NCBI RefSeq assembly: GCF_041504345.1
Contig: NZ_CP167894.1
Coordinates: 3,162,001-3,226,000 of the forward strand
Reading direction: 5' to 3'
DNA length: 64,000 nt
Source of the DNA: Vibrio sp. BS-M-Sm-2
GTDB taxonomy: Bacteria; Pseudomonadota; Gammaproteobacteria; Enterobacterales; Vibrionaceae
This document shows, in pieces, positions 16,826 through 26,696 of this stretch. A program made the translations under genes and the position numbers. How positions within the stretch are numbered: the first letter of the stretch is position 1; each line of letters opens with the position of its first letter. The notes beneath the pieces are model-generated. The model ran no database searches, was not told the origin of the DNA, and worked only from the letters and a program-made list of their open reading frames with translations.

Positions 16826-16837
16826 GAAAGCGCTTTC
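16826..16837. promoter_or_regulatory. LacI-family operator GAAAGCGCTTTC before the malM-like gene
   Basis: Perfect palindrome (extended AAGAAAGCGCTTTCTT, 16824-16839), 67 bp upstream of the malM-like start on the minus strand. It is the rightmost copy seen and marks the apparent edge of the regulon. Confidence 0.8.
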
Positions 16838-16934
16838 TTTTTGAGTGACGAACGCCAAATTTAAAGAAATAGTCGCTAATAATTAGTACGAATTAGGTGA
16901 CAGGCTTCCGTTGAGCTGTTACTTAGATTGAAAG

Positions 16935-17672
16935 TTAACGAGATACCGAACTTAACAACTGAGTAAAGCGTTCCCACGATTTTTGGTCAGCTTCTTGTTG
17001 ATAGTTGTTTGAGTCGAATACAGTAAAGGCATGCGGCGCACCACTGTAGGTGATCATTTCATGCGGAACTTTGGCCGTTTCAAGCTCAGCGGCGAGGTTG
17101 CCAAAATCTTGCATTGAGATCATAGCGTCTGCCGTTCCATGGAGCACGACAACAGGTGCTTTGGTTTGTGAGTAGTCTTGTCCTTTCGGTGTCGATAGAC
17201 CACCGTGGAAGGTGACATAAGCTTTGGATGGAATTCCTGCTCTCGCGGCTTCCAATACGGCGGCACCACCAAAACAGTAACCCATCATCACATTGTTATC
17301 TAAGTTACCGCCAAGCCTTTGTGCTTCCAAGGCTCCTGCATTGAGGAGCGCGCGCATTTTTTCTCTGTCTCTATACAGCTCGCCTGTGTGTTGTTTTTTG
17401 TCTTTCACCTCGGTTGGGCGGATGCCTTTACCAAACAGGTCGATGGCGAATACGTTGTAACCGAGTTCATTAAGCATCTCAGAGCGCTTCTTCTCGTAGT
17501 CGGTCAAACCATCCCAATCGTGTATTAAAAGTATTAAGGGCGCTTGATCGCTGGCTTCACTCCAATAACCTTCATATTCCATGCCATCAACCTGGTAGAT
17601 GACGTTTTCTCCAGACAGTGCTGAAAAGGGAAGTAAAACCGAAAACAGACCTAGCGTAGTGAGTGTTCGCAT
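16935..17672 (-). CDS. Dienelactone hydrolase-family protein, exported
   Basis: The protein has 245 residues with an N-terminal signal-like segment (FSVLLPFSALSG), so it is probably periplasmic. The alpha/beta-hydrolase fold has the family's catalytic triad: Cys in GYCFGG (about residue 132), Asp in GTADAM (about 183) and His in GAPHAF (about 212). The actual substrate is not evident; family members hydrolyse various esters and lactones. No LacI-type operator precedes it, so it is probably outside the glucan regulon. Confidence 0.82.
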   Translation of the reverse strand: MRTLTTLGLFSVLLPFSALSGENVIYQVDGMEYEGYWSEASDQAPLILLIHDWDGLTDYEKKRSEMLNELGYNVFAIDLFGKGIRPTEVKDKKQHTGELYRDREKMRALLNAGALEAQRLGGNLDNNVMMGYCFGGAAVLEAARAGIPSKAYVTFHGGLSTPKGQDYSQTKAPVVVLHGTADAMISMQDFGNLAAELETAKVPHEMITYSGAPHAFTVFDSNNYQQEADQKSWERFTQLLSSVSR

Positions 17673-17861
17673 ACGTTATTCCTTTCGATGACAATGACGT
17701 TCCAATCGAAAGTATAGATAACACGACGATTCTCGCCAGATTGCTAGGTTGGCTTTGATAGATGAAGTAATGAAAGGGTCGCTAGGCTAATTTGAGCATA
17801 AACAACCACAGTGGCAGAGCATTATGGTTGTTCGGGGGGCAAGGTTAGGGCATCAGAGAAA

Positions 17862-18806
17862 TTACCAAGTTGTACTGGTGTTATCACTGTTGGAATTGCT
17901 GGTTTTGATATCGGGATACTTACGCTGATAGCGTGGCAACATGGATTCATTACCTAAGATGCCACCTTGATGGATATAGATGATGGTTTGGGTCGGGTTA
18001 TCTGCTTGCCATTGTTCTAAGCATTGCCACATTAATGGGTCGTAAAGCAGGTCAAACTCGATGTCGGTTTGCTCTTGTAGATCCAACCAAGTTTGATAAT
18101 CCTGTTGATACAATTTTCCAAAGTGGTGCTTGGTTTTGAGCGGTAAGATCTGCGGGTGATCGGTTTCACCAAGTTCATTGAATTGCTGTGTTAAGTATTC
18201 ACTGCCACCGACACACGCACAGGTTAACACCGGGATGTTGTGCACTTTTAAATGCTTATGTAGATACAGTGCAGTGCTGCCTGTGCCTGCTGGTAGTGCA
18301 ACGACGAAATCGTGTTTGTTTTCGAAGCGAGTCCAGCTGAGTATTTCCATCGCCAGTTGTTTCACACCGTACTCAGCAAGCTGAGAACGTCCACCTTCTG
18401 GTAACACAATGCACTGAGAGTCAGGTTGTCTTAGTTGCTCAATATACTCTTGTGGATGAAGCTCAGAGCCTGTTTCTTTGACTGAAATAACCTTAGCCTC
18501 AAGATCGATAGCGCCACGGTAGTTACCTAGCGGGCGTTCTTGTAGCCATTGAGGAATGTGGTCGACATAAAATTCAAGCGTCCAGCCTTTAATTTTAGCA
18601 AGTGCAGCGAGCGAGAACAGAGAATTAGCTTGAGCAGAACCGTAGCTGATTAAAGTGGTGACGTTTGGGTGCTCGTCTTCGAGTAGCTTCATGAACTTTC
18701 GGGCTTTATTGCCACAAAAATGGGAGTGAAGTTGATCGTCACGCTTTAAGAAAAAGGTGTGCTCATTGTATTGATGCTGAGTTACAGGGCTATTATTTAG
18801 TTTCAT
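17862..18806 (-). CDS. PLP-dependent D-cysteine desulfhydrase / ACC deaminase-like enzyme
   Basis: A 314-residue fold-type II PLP enzyme. The Schiff-base lysine is in CGNKARKF near residue 34, followed by SYGSAQANS, which fits the substrate-carboxylate loop of the ACC deaminase/D-cysteine desulfhydrase family. The phosphate-binding PAGTGST lies near residue 172. It ends in a short Ser/Asn-rich tail. The true substrate is unclear. AACAACCA (17801-17808) pairs with TGGTTGTT (17825-17832) downstream as a possible 3' stem-loop. Confidence 0.78.
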   Translation of the reverse strand: MKLNNSPVTQHQYNEHTFFLKRDDQLHSHFCGNKARKFMKLLEDEHPNVTTLISYGSAQANSLFSLAALAKIKGWTLEFYVDHIPQWLQERPLGNYRGAIDLEAKVISVKETGSELHPQEYIEQLRQPDSQCIVLPEGGRSQLAEYGVKQLAMEILSWTRFENKHDFVVALPAGTGSTALYLHKHLKVHNIPVLTCACVGGSEYLTQQFNELGETDHPQILPLKTKHHFGKLYQQDYQTWLDLQEQTDIEFDLLYDPLMWQCLEQWQADNPTQTIIYIHQGGILGNESMLPRYQRKYPDIKTSNSNSDNTSTTW

Positions 18807-18820
18807 CGCACTTAGATAAA

Positions 18821-18846
18821 ATGCTGACTAAAGAGCCAGCATTTTT
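18821..18846. terminator. Stem-loop downstream of the sensor kinase gene
   Basis: ATGCTGACT pairs with AGCCAGCAT (one mismatch) around a short loop. T's follow on the plus strand and weaker T's on the minus strand. It lies about 90 bases beyond the histidine kinase stop on the minus strand and just before the next minus-strand gene. Confidence 0.55.
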
Positions 18847-18933
18847 ATATCAAATAGGATTAGTAAGTATCTAGTAGCGAGCGAGTGCTGTAAACCAACT
18901 AAATCAAGTTTTCATTGGATATTGAGCTCTGCG

Positions 18934-20232
18934 TTACGAGTTTGTTCGCTCGATAATTGGTGAGGTTGAATCGGTTTGCAAGCTGATTTTTGCAGTGCAC
19001 CCACCAGAACTACGGTTGACTAATTCAAAGCCCCAATGGAAGCGTTGGCACAAGTCATCGACAATCAATAGACCTAATCCATGACCATTCGGGTTATATT
19101 GCTCCTGAAGGCCTTCGCCTTGGTCTTCTATTACGATACTTTCTTGGGACAGGTTAATAGTGACAGTGCCACTATTAGTCGCTGCAATGGCGTTCCTCAA
19201 CAAGTTGCCGATCAACATATTCATTATTGCGCTGGTGGCTTGAATAGTTGGCTCTGATTGAACGTGTAAGGATATCTCGATTTCCTTTTCATCCGCTTGT
19301 AATGAGTTCTTGGAAATGATGGCTTCTAGCTCTTGCTGGCTAAACAAGCGCAGAGGTGCGTCGTCACTGTCTCTCTCATAACGGACTAAACCGAGCAGGG
19401 CGTCGACCATTTCTGACATCTGAACAATAGCATCATCAATACGTTCAACCTGGCGAGATTGAAATTCCGTGGTTTCGCTTCTTAAAAGTAATTTATTCGC
19501 ACCACGAGCGACCGTTAGTGGGGTTCTTAACTCATGGCTTGAATAGCGAGCAAATGCTTGTTCGCGCTTGAGCAAGGAGTTGATCTCTCTACGGTATTGA
19601 TTGAGTTGGTCTGTTAACTGACGAAACTCAACTGCCGCATCATCGCTTACACCAAACTCTTCATTGAGGTTGAGCTTATTCGACTCAAGCTGTTCAGAAA
19701 GAGAGTTGAAGGGCTCGATCAGCCTCTTAGACAGGCGATAGAGCAACGCACCAAAGCCAAAAATCAAGATAGAAAGCAGTGTGAGTACAAAGGTGGTTGC
19801 GTACATGAGTTCAGAAACATCAAACTCAACAAGGTCTATCTCGGAAAGCAGGATAATTGGAAAGGTTTCTCCTTCGTCAGTGTATTCTCCCACATACACC
19901 ATACGAGATTCTGGCTCTTCGCCGACTTCACCAATGAAGCTCTCTTTATCTTTAATAAACTTGTAATATTTGGCAGGAATGAATGAAGGATCGTTATAGG
20001 CGATTGTCAGATCATCTATCTTTAACTCACCACTTTCTCCTGCTTGAAATAACCTTACCGCATAATTTCGGTCAATCAGGATGCGTCTTTCACCGACCCG
20101 ATCTTCTGACATGTAAAGCGCGGCAACAAAAACGACATAGACGAATGCAGATACGATCACGGCCATTAACCCAAAGAAAAGCGCTAAGCGGCCAGTTAAG
20201 GTTTTGGTGCTTGTGAGAACATTTAAGATCAA
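18934..20232 (-). CDS. Sensor histidine kinase (two-component system)
   Basis: The protein has 432 residues. A first membrane helix (about 15-38) is followed by a periplasmic sensor region (about 39-138), a second helix (about 140-165), a HAMP-like linker, and a dimerisation domain with the phospho-acceptor His in SSHELRTPL (about 234). The ATPase domain has GNLLRNA (N box, about 345) and GHGLGLLIVD (G box, about 392). Its TTG start overlaps the regulator's stop by four bases, so the two are translationally coupled. The layout and divergent envelope glycosyltransferase genes recall the CarRS/VprAB system of V. cholerae, but orthology is not shown here. Confidence 0.88.
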   Translation of the reverse strand: MILNVLTSTKTLTGRLALFFGLMAVIVSAFVYVVFVAALYMSEDRVGERRILIDRNYAVRLFQAGESGELKIDDLTIAYNDPSFIPAKYYKFIKDKESFIGEVGEEPESRMVYVGEYTDEGETFPIILLSEIDLVEFDVSELMYATTFVLTLLSILIFGFGALLYRLSKRLIEPFNSLSEQLESNKLNLNEEFGVSDDAAVEFRQLTDQLNQYRREINSLLKREQAFARYSSHELRTPLTVARGANKLLLRSETTEFQSRQVERIDDAIVQMSEMVDALLGLVRYERDSDDAPLRLFSQQELEAIISKNSLQADEKEIEISLHVQSEPTIQATSAIMNMLIGNLLRNAIAATNSGTVTINLSQESIVIEDQGEGLQEQYNPNGHGLGLLIVDDLCQRFHWGFELVNRSSGGCTAKISLQTDSTSPIIERTNS

Positions 20233-20906
20233 TTCGATGGCTCCAAACGGAATCCAACTTTAGGTACGGTAATCAACATTGGGGTGTCAAAAGGTTTGTC
20301 GAGTTGATTACGCAGTTGATAGATGTGGCTACGTAACACATCGTTGTTGGGCTCGTCTTCTTCCCATAGCTTGTATGAGATATCTTCGCGAGTGACCACT
20401 TCAGGTGCGTTTTGGCACAGCATCTCAAGTATCGTGTAAGTGGTTGGGTTCAGTGCAAGTAATTTGTCTTGGCGGTACGCTTTGCGTGTCTTTTGATCGA
20501 TGGTGAGTTCATCGAACTGAAGTTTAGAAGAGGCGACTTTTCCGCGGTAACGACGAACCAACGCGTTCATTCTCGCTTCTAGAATATCCAAGTCAAAAGG
20601 CTTGGTGAGGTAGTCATCTGCACCGTGGTCAAAGCCTTTTAACATGTCTTCGCGGCTATCCAGTGCAGTGAGCATCAAAATGGGTGTTGCGTTGCCTTGG
20701 TCTCGCAGTTTATTACAAACGGTTAGGCCGTCCATTCTCGGCAGCATTAGATCTAATATGATGATATCAAATGAGTTTTCCATTGCGAGTTGCAGGCCCA
20801 GTTCGCCGTTGTCCGCATAATCGAGTTCCATACCAATACACTCAAAGTAATCAAACAAGACACCTGCAATTTCACGGTTATCTTCGACTAATAGAACTCG
20901 TTTCAT
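20229..20906 (-). CDS. OmpR/PhoB-family response regulator
   Basis: About 225 residues. The N-terminal receiver domain has acidic residues in LLVEDN, the phospho-acceptor Asp in ILDLMLPRMDG near residue 51, and Lys in LTKPFD near 101. The C-terminal winged helix spans about 130-225 (EVVTREDISYKLW, then LRSHIYQLRNQLD). ATG 20906 is preferred because the upstream ATG 20918 lacks a ribosome site. It is cotranscribed with the kinase and divergent from the glycosyltransferase operon 125 bp away, so it is a likely direct regulator of that operon. Confidence 0.88.
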   Translation of the reverse strand: MKRVLLVEDNREIAGVLFDYFECIGMELDYADNGELGLQLAMENSFDIIILDLMLPRMDGLTVCNKLRDQGNATPILMLTALDSREDMLKGFDHGADDYLTKPFDLDILEARMNALVRRYRGKVASSKLQFDELTIDQKTRKAYRQDKLLALNPTTYTILEMLCQNAPEVVTREDISYKLWEEDEPNNDVLRSHIYQLRNQLDKPFDTPMLITVPKVGFRLEPSN

Positions 20907-21031
20907 TTTGATTCTCATACAGAAATAGACAGTAACATTATCCTGAGTGAGCGTGAAAAATATGTCAATAACATAACTTTCACTTATGGGAGGGTAGATT
21001 GACTCCAGATTAGAAAATAGAAGATTGTATT

Positions 21032-22051
21032 ATGTCTGAACTTCATATTAGCCGCCCTAAGATATCTACTTCGCAGATTAACCCTGCGGTATCTCTGTCT
21101 ATCATTGTGCCTTTTTACGATGAACAAGAGGTGTTGGAAGAGTTCCATTCTCGCCTAACTAAGGTTCTCGATAGCTTACCGATTACGAGTGAGATTGTTT
21201 ATGTCGATGATGGTAGCAAAGACAACAGCTTGGATTTGGTGAGTTCATTCACTTCAATCAATAGTTCAATCTCGGTGATTGGTTTAAGCCGTAACTTTGG
21301 TAAAGAGTCAGCCATGAGTGCTGGCCTTGAGCATTGCCGCGGACAAGCGGTGATCCTGTTAGATGCAGACCTGCAAGATCCGCCGGAGCTTATTCCACAA
21401 ATGGTTGCCAAATGGCGAGAAGGTTATGACGTCGTCAACATGCAGCGCAGCCAACGTGACGGTGAAACGTGGTTCAAGAAGTTTTCAGCGGCAAGCTTTT
21501 ACAAAGTCATGAACGTGGCAGCAAAGATCGATGTTCCTGAAAATGTGGGCGACTTCAGACTGTTGAGTCGTGAAGTTGTCGACCATATCAACCAGCTTCC
21601 TGAACGTAATCGTTACATGAAAGGCATTTTCTCATGGCCGGGGTTCAGACAAGCGACGATTCAGTTTAAGCGTGACGCTCGCTTTTGTGGCGAGACTAAG
21701 TGGAACTACTTGAAGCTGATTGGCTTGGCGATGGATGGCATCACCTCGTTCTCAATTCGACCACTGCGCATTGCGACAGCAGTTGGTGGCCTCGTTGCCT
21801 TAACGGCTTTTGTGTATGGGATGGTCATTGTGTTCAAAACCATGATGTTTGGTGAGCCTATCACTGGTTACCCGTCAATAATGGTTGTACAACTTGCCCT
21901 CGGCGGCATTCAACTTCTGAGTATTGGTTTAATGGGGGAATACATAGGTCGTATTTTTATCGAAACCAAGAATCGCCCTTTGTATCTGATCCAGTCTGTG
22001 GTTGATACACCCGCGTTAAAAACACATTTTAAATTAGAGGAGTCAGCATGA
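21032..22051 (+). CDS. GT2 polyprenyl-phosphate glycosyltransferase (ArnC/GtrB/DPM1-like)
   Basis: The protein has 339 residues. The GT2 catalytic domain (about 22-240) has SIIVPFYDE, the metal-binding DADLQDPPE near residue 112, and RDARFCGETKW near 216. Two C-terminal membrane helices (about 245-270 and 285-310) fit enzymes that load a sugar onto undecaprenyl phosphate at the cytoplasmic face. The stop overlaps the next start (ATGA). With the following ArnT-like and GtrA-like genes it forms a typical donor-flippase-transferase module for decorating lipid A or another envelope glycan. The sugar is unknown. Confidence 0.87.
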   Translation: MSELHISRPKISTSQINPAVSLSIIVPFYDEQEVLEEFHSRLTKVLDSLPITSEIVYVDDGSKDNSLDLVSSFTSINSSISVIGLSRNFGKESAMSAGLEHCRGQAVILLDADLQDPPELIPQMVAKWREGYDVVNMQRSQRDGETWFKKFSAASFYKVMNVAAKIDVPENVGDFRLLSREVVDHINQLPERNRYMKGIFSWPGFRQATIQFKRDARFCGETKWNYLKLIGLAMDGITSFSIRPLRIATAVGGLVALTAFVYGMVIVFKTMMFGEPITGYPSIMVVQLALGGIQLLSIGLMGEYIGRIFIETKNRPLYLIQSVVDTPALKTHFKLEESA

Positions 22052-23517
22052 GCCTGAACAGAACGCACCTATGGTATTTGTTGGCTTTTGCATTGGTTTT
22101 AAGGCTTTTATCTTTGGCAACCTACCCATTAATGGACACCACCGAAGCACGCTACGGTGAAATGGCTCGTCTAATGGTGGAAACGGGTAATTGGCTAACG
22201 CCGCAGTTTGATTATGGCATTCCTTTCTGGGGTAAGCCGCCGCTGTTTACATGGATGAGTGCTGCCGGTATTGAGTTGTTCGGCCTAAGTGAATTTGCCG
22301 TTCGAGCTCCTCATTGGTTAGCGGGTGTAGTAACAATTTTGCTGACGGCTTACATGGCGAAGCGAACAGGACAAAGCGCTTTAGTTGCAGCCGTTGTATT
22401 GGCGACATGTGGTATTTTTTCTATCGCTGCGGGTGCTGTGATGACAGACATTGCGTTAACCTTAGCGATGACTATTGCCATGCTAGGCTTCTACCTGTGT
22501 TGGAAGGGGGAAGGGAGTGCGAAGACTAATAGATACTGGGGTTACGTTGGCTTTATTGGTTTGGCATTAGGCTTACTTGCAAAAGGGCCAGTAGCGATTG
22601 TCATCATGGGTATCGCAGTATTCCCTTGGTTGGTCTTACAACACGGTTTCTTTGGTGCTTTTAAAGCGCTTTGGCAACGTTTCCCATTGTTGTCTGGTTT
22701 AGGTGTGATGTTAGCGATCGCTTTGCCTTGGTACATCATGGCAGAGATGGCGACACCGGGTTTCATTGATTACTTTATTGTTGGCGAACATTTTAAGCGT
22801 TTTGTTGTGAGTGGCTGGGAGGGGGATCTTTATGGATCTGCTCATGATGAAACACGAGGCATGATCTGGGTATTCTGGATTCAAGCCGCTGCGCCTTGGT
22901 CGATTGTATTACCGATATTGGCATTTGCTCGACGCAAGAGAATTGCAGAAATTAACGTTGAGAATAGCGGACTGTTTTCATTCCTTGTGTGTTGGTTGAT
23001 TTCACCTTTGATTCTTTTCACTATGGCGGGCAATATTCTTCCTGCTTACGTGTTACCAGGTATTCCTGCTCTTGGTTTGTTGGTTGCTATACTCGTAGTG
23101 GAAAAAGATAAGAAGTGGTTCTCCAGCGTGGCCTTAGTTCTGCCAGTGTTGCTGATGATTGCGATGGTTTACCTAAACCTAGGTAAGGCGAACGAGAAGA
23201 GTGACCGTATCATCTTTGAACAGATTACGGATTCTGCGCCAAGCTTCTATGTGGGTAAGCGACCATTCTCAGGTCAATTTTATAGCCATGGGCAAGCAAA
23301 GAAACTGCTCGATATCGAGCAACTAGATGGCATCGACAAGTTCTACTTGATTGGTAAAAGAGCAGAAGTAGAAACCAAGATTAAAGACAACGCGTTAACT
23401 TGTATTTTGGAACCAACGGTGAAAATAAAGCGTGCTTTGTTTAGCTGTCATAGCCAAAACATCAAACCAAATTTGTCGTTGAGCCACGTTCGAAGTGAAA
23501 GTGATGTTCAGCGTTAA
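22048..23517 (+). CDS. ArnT/PMT-family membrane glycosyltransferase
   Basis: A polytopic protein of 489 residues. The N-terminal region carries the conserved first loop (PLMDTTEARYGEMAR, about residues 28-42) and FWGKPPLFTW, both typical of ArnT-like GT83 and PMT enzymes that move a sugar from a lipid-phosphate donor on the periplasmic side. Ten or more hydrophobic segments reach about residue 385, followed by a soluble C-terminal domain. Its start overlaps the GT2 stop by four bases. The acceptor is not determined; lipid A is the best-known one for the family. Confidence 0.87.
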   Translation: MSLNRTHLWYLLAFALVLRLLSLATYPLMDTTEARYGEMARLMVETGNWLTPQFDYGIPFWGKPPLFTWMSAAGIELFGLSEFAVRAPHWLAGVVTILLTAYMAKRTGQSALVAAVVLATCGIFSIAAGAVMTDIALTLAMTIAMLGFYLCWKGEGSAKTNRYWGYVGFIGLALGLLAKGPVAIVIMGIAVFPWLVLQHGFFGAFKALWQRFPLLSGLGVMLAIALPWYIMAEMATPGFIDYFIVGEHFKRFVVSGWEGDLYGSAHDETRGMIWVFWIQAAAPWSIVLPILAFARRKRIAEINVENSGLFSFLVCWLISPLILFTMAGNILPAYVLPGIPALGLLVAILVVEKDKKWFSSVALVLPVLLMIAMVYLNLGKANEKSDRIIFEQITDSAPSFYVGKRPFSGQFYSHGQAKKLLDIEQLDGIDKFYLIGKRAEVETKIKDNALTCILEPTVKIKRALFSCHSQNIKPNLSLSHVRSESDVQR

Positions 23518-23530
23518 CTCAGGACTGCAA

Positions 23531-23968
23531 ATGTTCAACAACAAGCTTCAGGCACACAGTCAAAAGCTCCAATCCCATCACAAGATGGTTCGATTTGCTG
23601 TGGTTGGTGCTGGTGGGTTTGTTGTTGATTGTGCGGTATTCGCCTTGCTGCATTACATTGTAGGTTTGCCTTTAATGACGGCGAGAATAGGCTCGTTCAT
23701 TGCTGCTGCAACGACAACGTGGTTTGGTAATCGCGTGCTGACTTTTGGGTTCAAGGGGAAGGGGAGTTGGTCTGATAAACTGATTCAGTGGCAAAAATTC
23801 ATGTTCTCCGCATCGATATCAGCGGTACCTAATCTACTGTGCTTTAAGTTGATGGCAGAACTACTGCCAGTGTTTACTGGCGCTCTGTTTATCGCAATGG
23901 CAGTTGGTATCTTGGTCGGTATGGTGACTAACTACCTGTTTAGTCAATATTGGGTCTTCACTCGTTAG
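23531..23968 (+). CDS. GtrA-family membrane protein (putative lipid-linked sugar flippase)
   Basis: About 145 residues with four membrane helices (starting VRFAVVGAGGFVVDCAVFA near residue 20) and the family's WFGNRVLTF motif near 68. GtrA proteins are thought to flip polyprenyl-phosphate-linked sugars. ATG 23531 has AGGA six bases upstream; earlier starts at 23495 and 23504 overlap the ArnT-like gene and lack a good ribosome site. It is the third gene of the glycosyltransferase operon and is followed by a terminator. Confidence 0.85.
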   Translation: MFNNKLQAHSQKLQSHHKMVRFAVVGAGGFVVDCAVFALLHYIVGLPLMTARIGSFIAAATTTWFGNRVLTFGFKGKGSWSDKLIQWQKFMFSASISAVPNLLCFKLMAELLPVFTGALFIAMAVGILVGMVTNYLFSQYWVFTR

Positions 23969-24014
23969 ATTCTTTGTAATCACATAGCCAAGTGACAACT
24001 GGTACAAACACAAA

Positions 24015-24040
24015 AAAGCGCAGCTAAATAGCTGCGCTTT
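24015..24040. terminator. Bidirectional terminator between gtrA-like gene and ygiQ
   Basis: A 12-bp perfect stem (AAAGCGCAGCTA with TAGCTGCGCTTT) with a 2-base gap, flanked by A's on the left and T's on the right, between convergent genes. Confidence 0.85.
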
Positions 24041-24075
24041 GTATTTCATTACTATTAAGTTATTGGCTCACAATA

Positions 24076-26460
24076 TTAGCGTTGTGTCGCGCGTTGGCGA
24101 TTCTTTCCGTTGCCAGCAGGTTTGCCACCTTGACCATTGCCCGCTTTGTTGCGGTTTCCGCCGCTATTGCCTTGTGATTGACCACCAGGAGCTTTCTTAA
24201 TGAAGCCTGTCGCTGGTTTACGAGCGTTGCCATTGCCGCTACCGTTTTGCTTTCCGTTTCCTTGGTTAGCATTGCCTTGGCTGTTGCCGTTAGCATTCGG
24301 CTTTTTACCACCAGGTTTGGAATGGTTGCGTGGCTTCTCGCCGCCTAAACCCGGTTGAGATTTGCTGTGCTTCGTTGCAAAACGCTGTGAGCCGTGACGA
24401 CCAGACTTACGACGTTGTGCTGGTGTTTGTGCATCAAAATCTTCTGCTGGTACTAGGCAGTTTGCTTTATCACCGATCAAGTGCTGTTTACCCATGCTGA
24501 TCAGAGCTTCACGGATGATCTTCCAGTTTTCTGGATCGTGGTAACGAAGCAGTGCTTTATGCAGACGACGTTGACGGTCACCTTTAGGCACTGGCACATC
24601 TTCACGCTTCTTATATTTCACACGCTTCAGAGGGTTCGTCTCTGAGTAGTACATCGACGTTGCATTACACATTGGTGATGGGTAGAAGTTCTGTACTTGG
24701 TCACACTCGTAGTTGTGCTTTTTAAGCCACATTGCAAGGTTAAGCATGTCTTCATCTTCTGTGCCCGGGTGAGCGGAGATGAAGTAAGGAATTAGGTACT
24801 GTTTCTTACCGGCTTCAGCGCTGTACTTTTCGAACATCTCTTTGAAACGATCGTAAGTGCCCATTCCCGGTTTCATCATCAGATCCAGTGGGCCTTTTTC
24901 AGTATGCTCTGGAGCAATCTTCAAGTAGCCACCTACGTGGTGAGTCACAAGCTCACGTACGTACTCTGGAGATTCAATCGCTAAGTCGTAACGAACACCA
25001 GAAGCGATCATGATCTTCTTAACGCCCGGTACTTTTCTTGCTGAGCGGTATAGGTCAATCGTGTGTTGGTGGTCTGTGTTTAGCTTTTCACAGATTTTCG
25101 GGAAAACACATGATGGGCGACGACAGTTAATTTCTGCTTTCGGATCGGAACAACCTAAACGGTACATGTTCGCCGTTGGGCCACCCAAGTCAGAAATAGT
25201 ACCGGTAAAGCCAGGTACTTTATCTTTAATGTCTTCGATTTCATCCAAGATCGATTCTTTCGAACGGTTCTGAATGATACGACCTTCGTGCTCTGTGATT
25301 GAACAGAAAGAACAACCACCAAAACAACCACGCATGATGTTCACCGAGGTTTTGATCATGTCGTAAGCAGGAATCTTCGCTTTGCCGTACATAGGGTGAG
25401 GAACACGCTTGTAAGCAAGGCCAAACACGTAATCCATCTCTTCAGTCGTCAATGGAATTGGTGCTTGGTTAACCCAAAGTTCACGGTTACCATGACGTTG
25501 AATCAAAGCACGACCTGAATACGGGTTTGTCTCTAGGTGCAAGATACGGCTAGCGTGAGCGTAAAGAATACGGTCGTTGTTTAGCTTTTCGTATGCAGGG
25601 ATACGAACGGCTGTTGTTTTTGCATCGTGACGAGAAGGGCGAATCGTAATCGGCTGCGCTTTTATTTCTTCTTTCTCATCTTTCTTAGTATCACATTGCG
25701 TTTCCACTTCGTACGGGTTTACCGGTACGTAAGCTTTGTTCGGCTTTTCGATACGAGAAGAGTCGATGATTTTGAAGCCTTCAGGCGCTGCAGCAAGATT
25801 GATTGCTGTACCACGAATGTCTGTCAGCGTTGACATGTCTTCGCCATCAGCGATGCGGTGTGCCACTTCAACCAGTGCGCGCTCGGCGTTACCAAAAAGA
25901 AGGATGTCTGCTTTTGCATCAAACAATACAGAGCGACGAACTTTATCCGACCAGTAGTCGTAGTGCGCAACACGTCGCAAGCTCGCTTCAATACCACCAA
26001 GAACGATTGGCGTGCCTTTGTAGGCTTCACGACAACGTTGAGAGTAAACCAGAGTTGCACGGTCAGGACGCTTACCACCTTCGTTATTTGGCGTGTAAGC
26101 ATCATCGTGACGTAATTTGCGATCAGAGGTGTAGCGGTTGATCATGGAGTCCATGTTACCCGCTGTAATGCCGAAGAATAGGTTAGGTTTACCTAGCTTC
26201 ATAAAGGCATCTTTATTGTCCCACTTTGGTTGAGCGATAATGCCCACGCGGAAACCTTGAGCTTCAAGGAGACGGCCGATGATAGCCATACCAAAGCTCG
26301 GGTGATCGACATACGCATCACCAGTTACAATAATAATGTCACAGCTATCCCATCCAAGAGCATCCATCTCCTTTCTACTGGTAGGCAAAAAGGGTGCAGT
26401 TCCGTAGCACTCGGCCCAGTATTTTTTGTGTTCGTGAATAGGAGTGATATCGCTGTACAT
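24076..26460 (-). CDS. ygiQ: YgiQ-family radical SAM protein
   Basis: The protein has 794 residues. The N-terminal part is a B12-binding-like domain of the YgiQ family (starting about residue 25). The radical SAM core holds the 4Fe-4S motif CFGGCSFC near residue 378. The C-terminal domain contains a Cys-rich segment with [12 protein letters not shown] near 450. The last 120 or so residues are low-complexity, rich in Gly, Asn, Lys and Gln, and presumably disordered and basic. The substrate of YgiQ is still not established. It stands alone, with its own terminator downstream. Confidence 0.92.
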   Translation of the reverse strand: MYSDITPIHEHKKYWAECYGTAPFLPTSRKEMDALGWDSCDIIIVTGDAYVDHPSFGMAIIGRLLEAQGFRVGIIAQPKWDNKDAFMKLGKPNLFFGITAGNMDSMINRYTSDRKLRHDDAYTPNNEGGKRPDRATLVYSQRCREAYKGTPIVLGGIEASLRRVAHYDYWSDKVRRSVLFDAKADILLFGNAERALVEVAHRIADGEDMSTLTDIRGTAINLAAAPEGFKIIDSSRIEKPNKAYVPVNPYEVETQCDTKKDEKEEIKAQPITIRPSRHDAKTTAVRIPAYEKLNNDRILYAHASRILHLETNPYSGRALIQRHGNRELWVNQAPIPLTTEEMDYVFGLAYKRVPHPMYGKAKIPAYDMIKTSVNIMRGCFGGCSFCSITEHEGRIIQNRSKESILDEIEDIKDKVPGFTGTISDLGGPTANMYRLGCSDPKAEINCRRPSCVFPKICEKLNTDHQHTIDLYRSARKVPGVKKIMIASGVRYDLAIESPEYVRELVTHHVGGYLKIAPEHTEKGPLDLMMKPGMGTYDRFKEMFEKYSAEAGKKQYLIPYFISAHPGTEDEDMLNLAMWLKKHNYECDQVQNFYPSPMCNATSMYYSETNPLKRVKYKKREDVPVPKGDRQRRLHKALLRYHDPENWKIIREALISMGKQHLIGDKANCLVPAEDFDAQTPAQRRKSGRHGSQRFATKHSKSQPGLGGEKPRNHSKPGGKKPNANGNSQGNANQGNGKQNGSGNGNARKPATGFIKKAPGGQSQGNSGGNRNKAGNGQGGKPAGNGKNRQRATQR

Positions 26461-26696
26461 ATTTCAACCTCTGATTTTTGAGGCGGGAATTATAGCGGCA
26501 TGAGACTAGACTAGCCAGTAGAACATGCCCCTGTTAGTTCTGGTGTCTTTCGTCTTTTTACGGTAATGGCGACAAAAGAGCCATAAAACAGCATAGTTGA
26601 AGTCTTGAATAACGTCGCTAATTTATGATTTTGATTAGTGTTCGCAGCAGTTTTTGATATTATTCGCGAAAATAAGTCTGAAGAAGTAGATCCACA

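Noticed and set aside
16935..18806. Inclusion of the dienelactone hydrolase and desulfhydrase-like genes in the glucan locus
   Set aside because: No LacI-type operator precedes them and their families have no clear link to glucan use.
25803..26141. Plus-strand frame of 112 codons inside ygiQ
   Set aside because: It is the shadow of a strongly supported minus-strand gene with radical SAM motifs.
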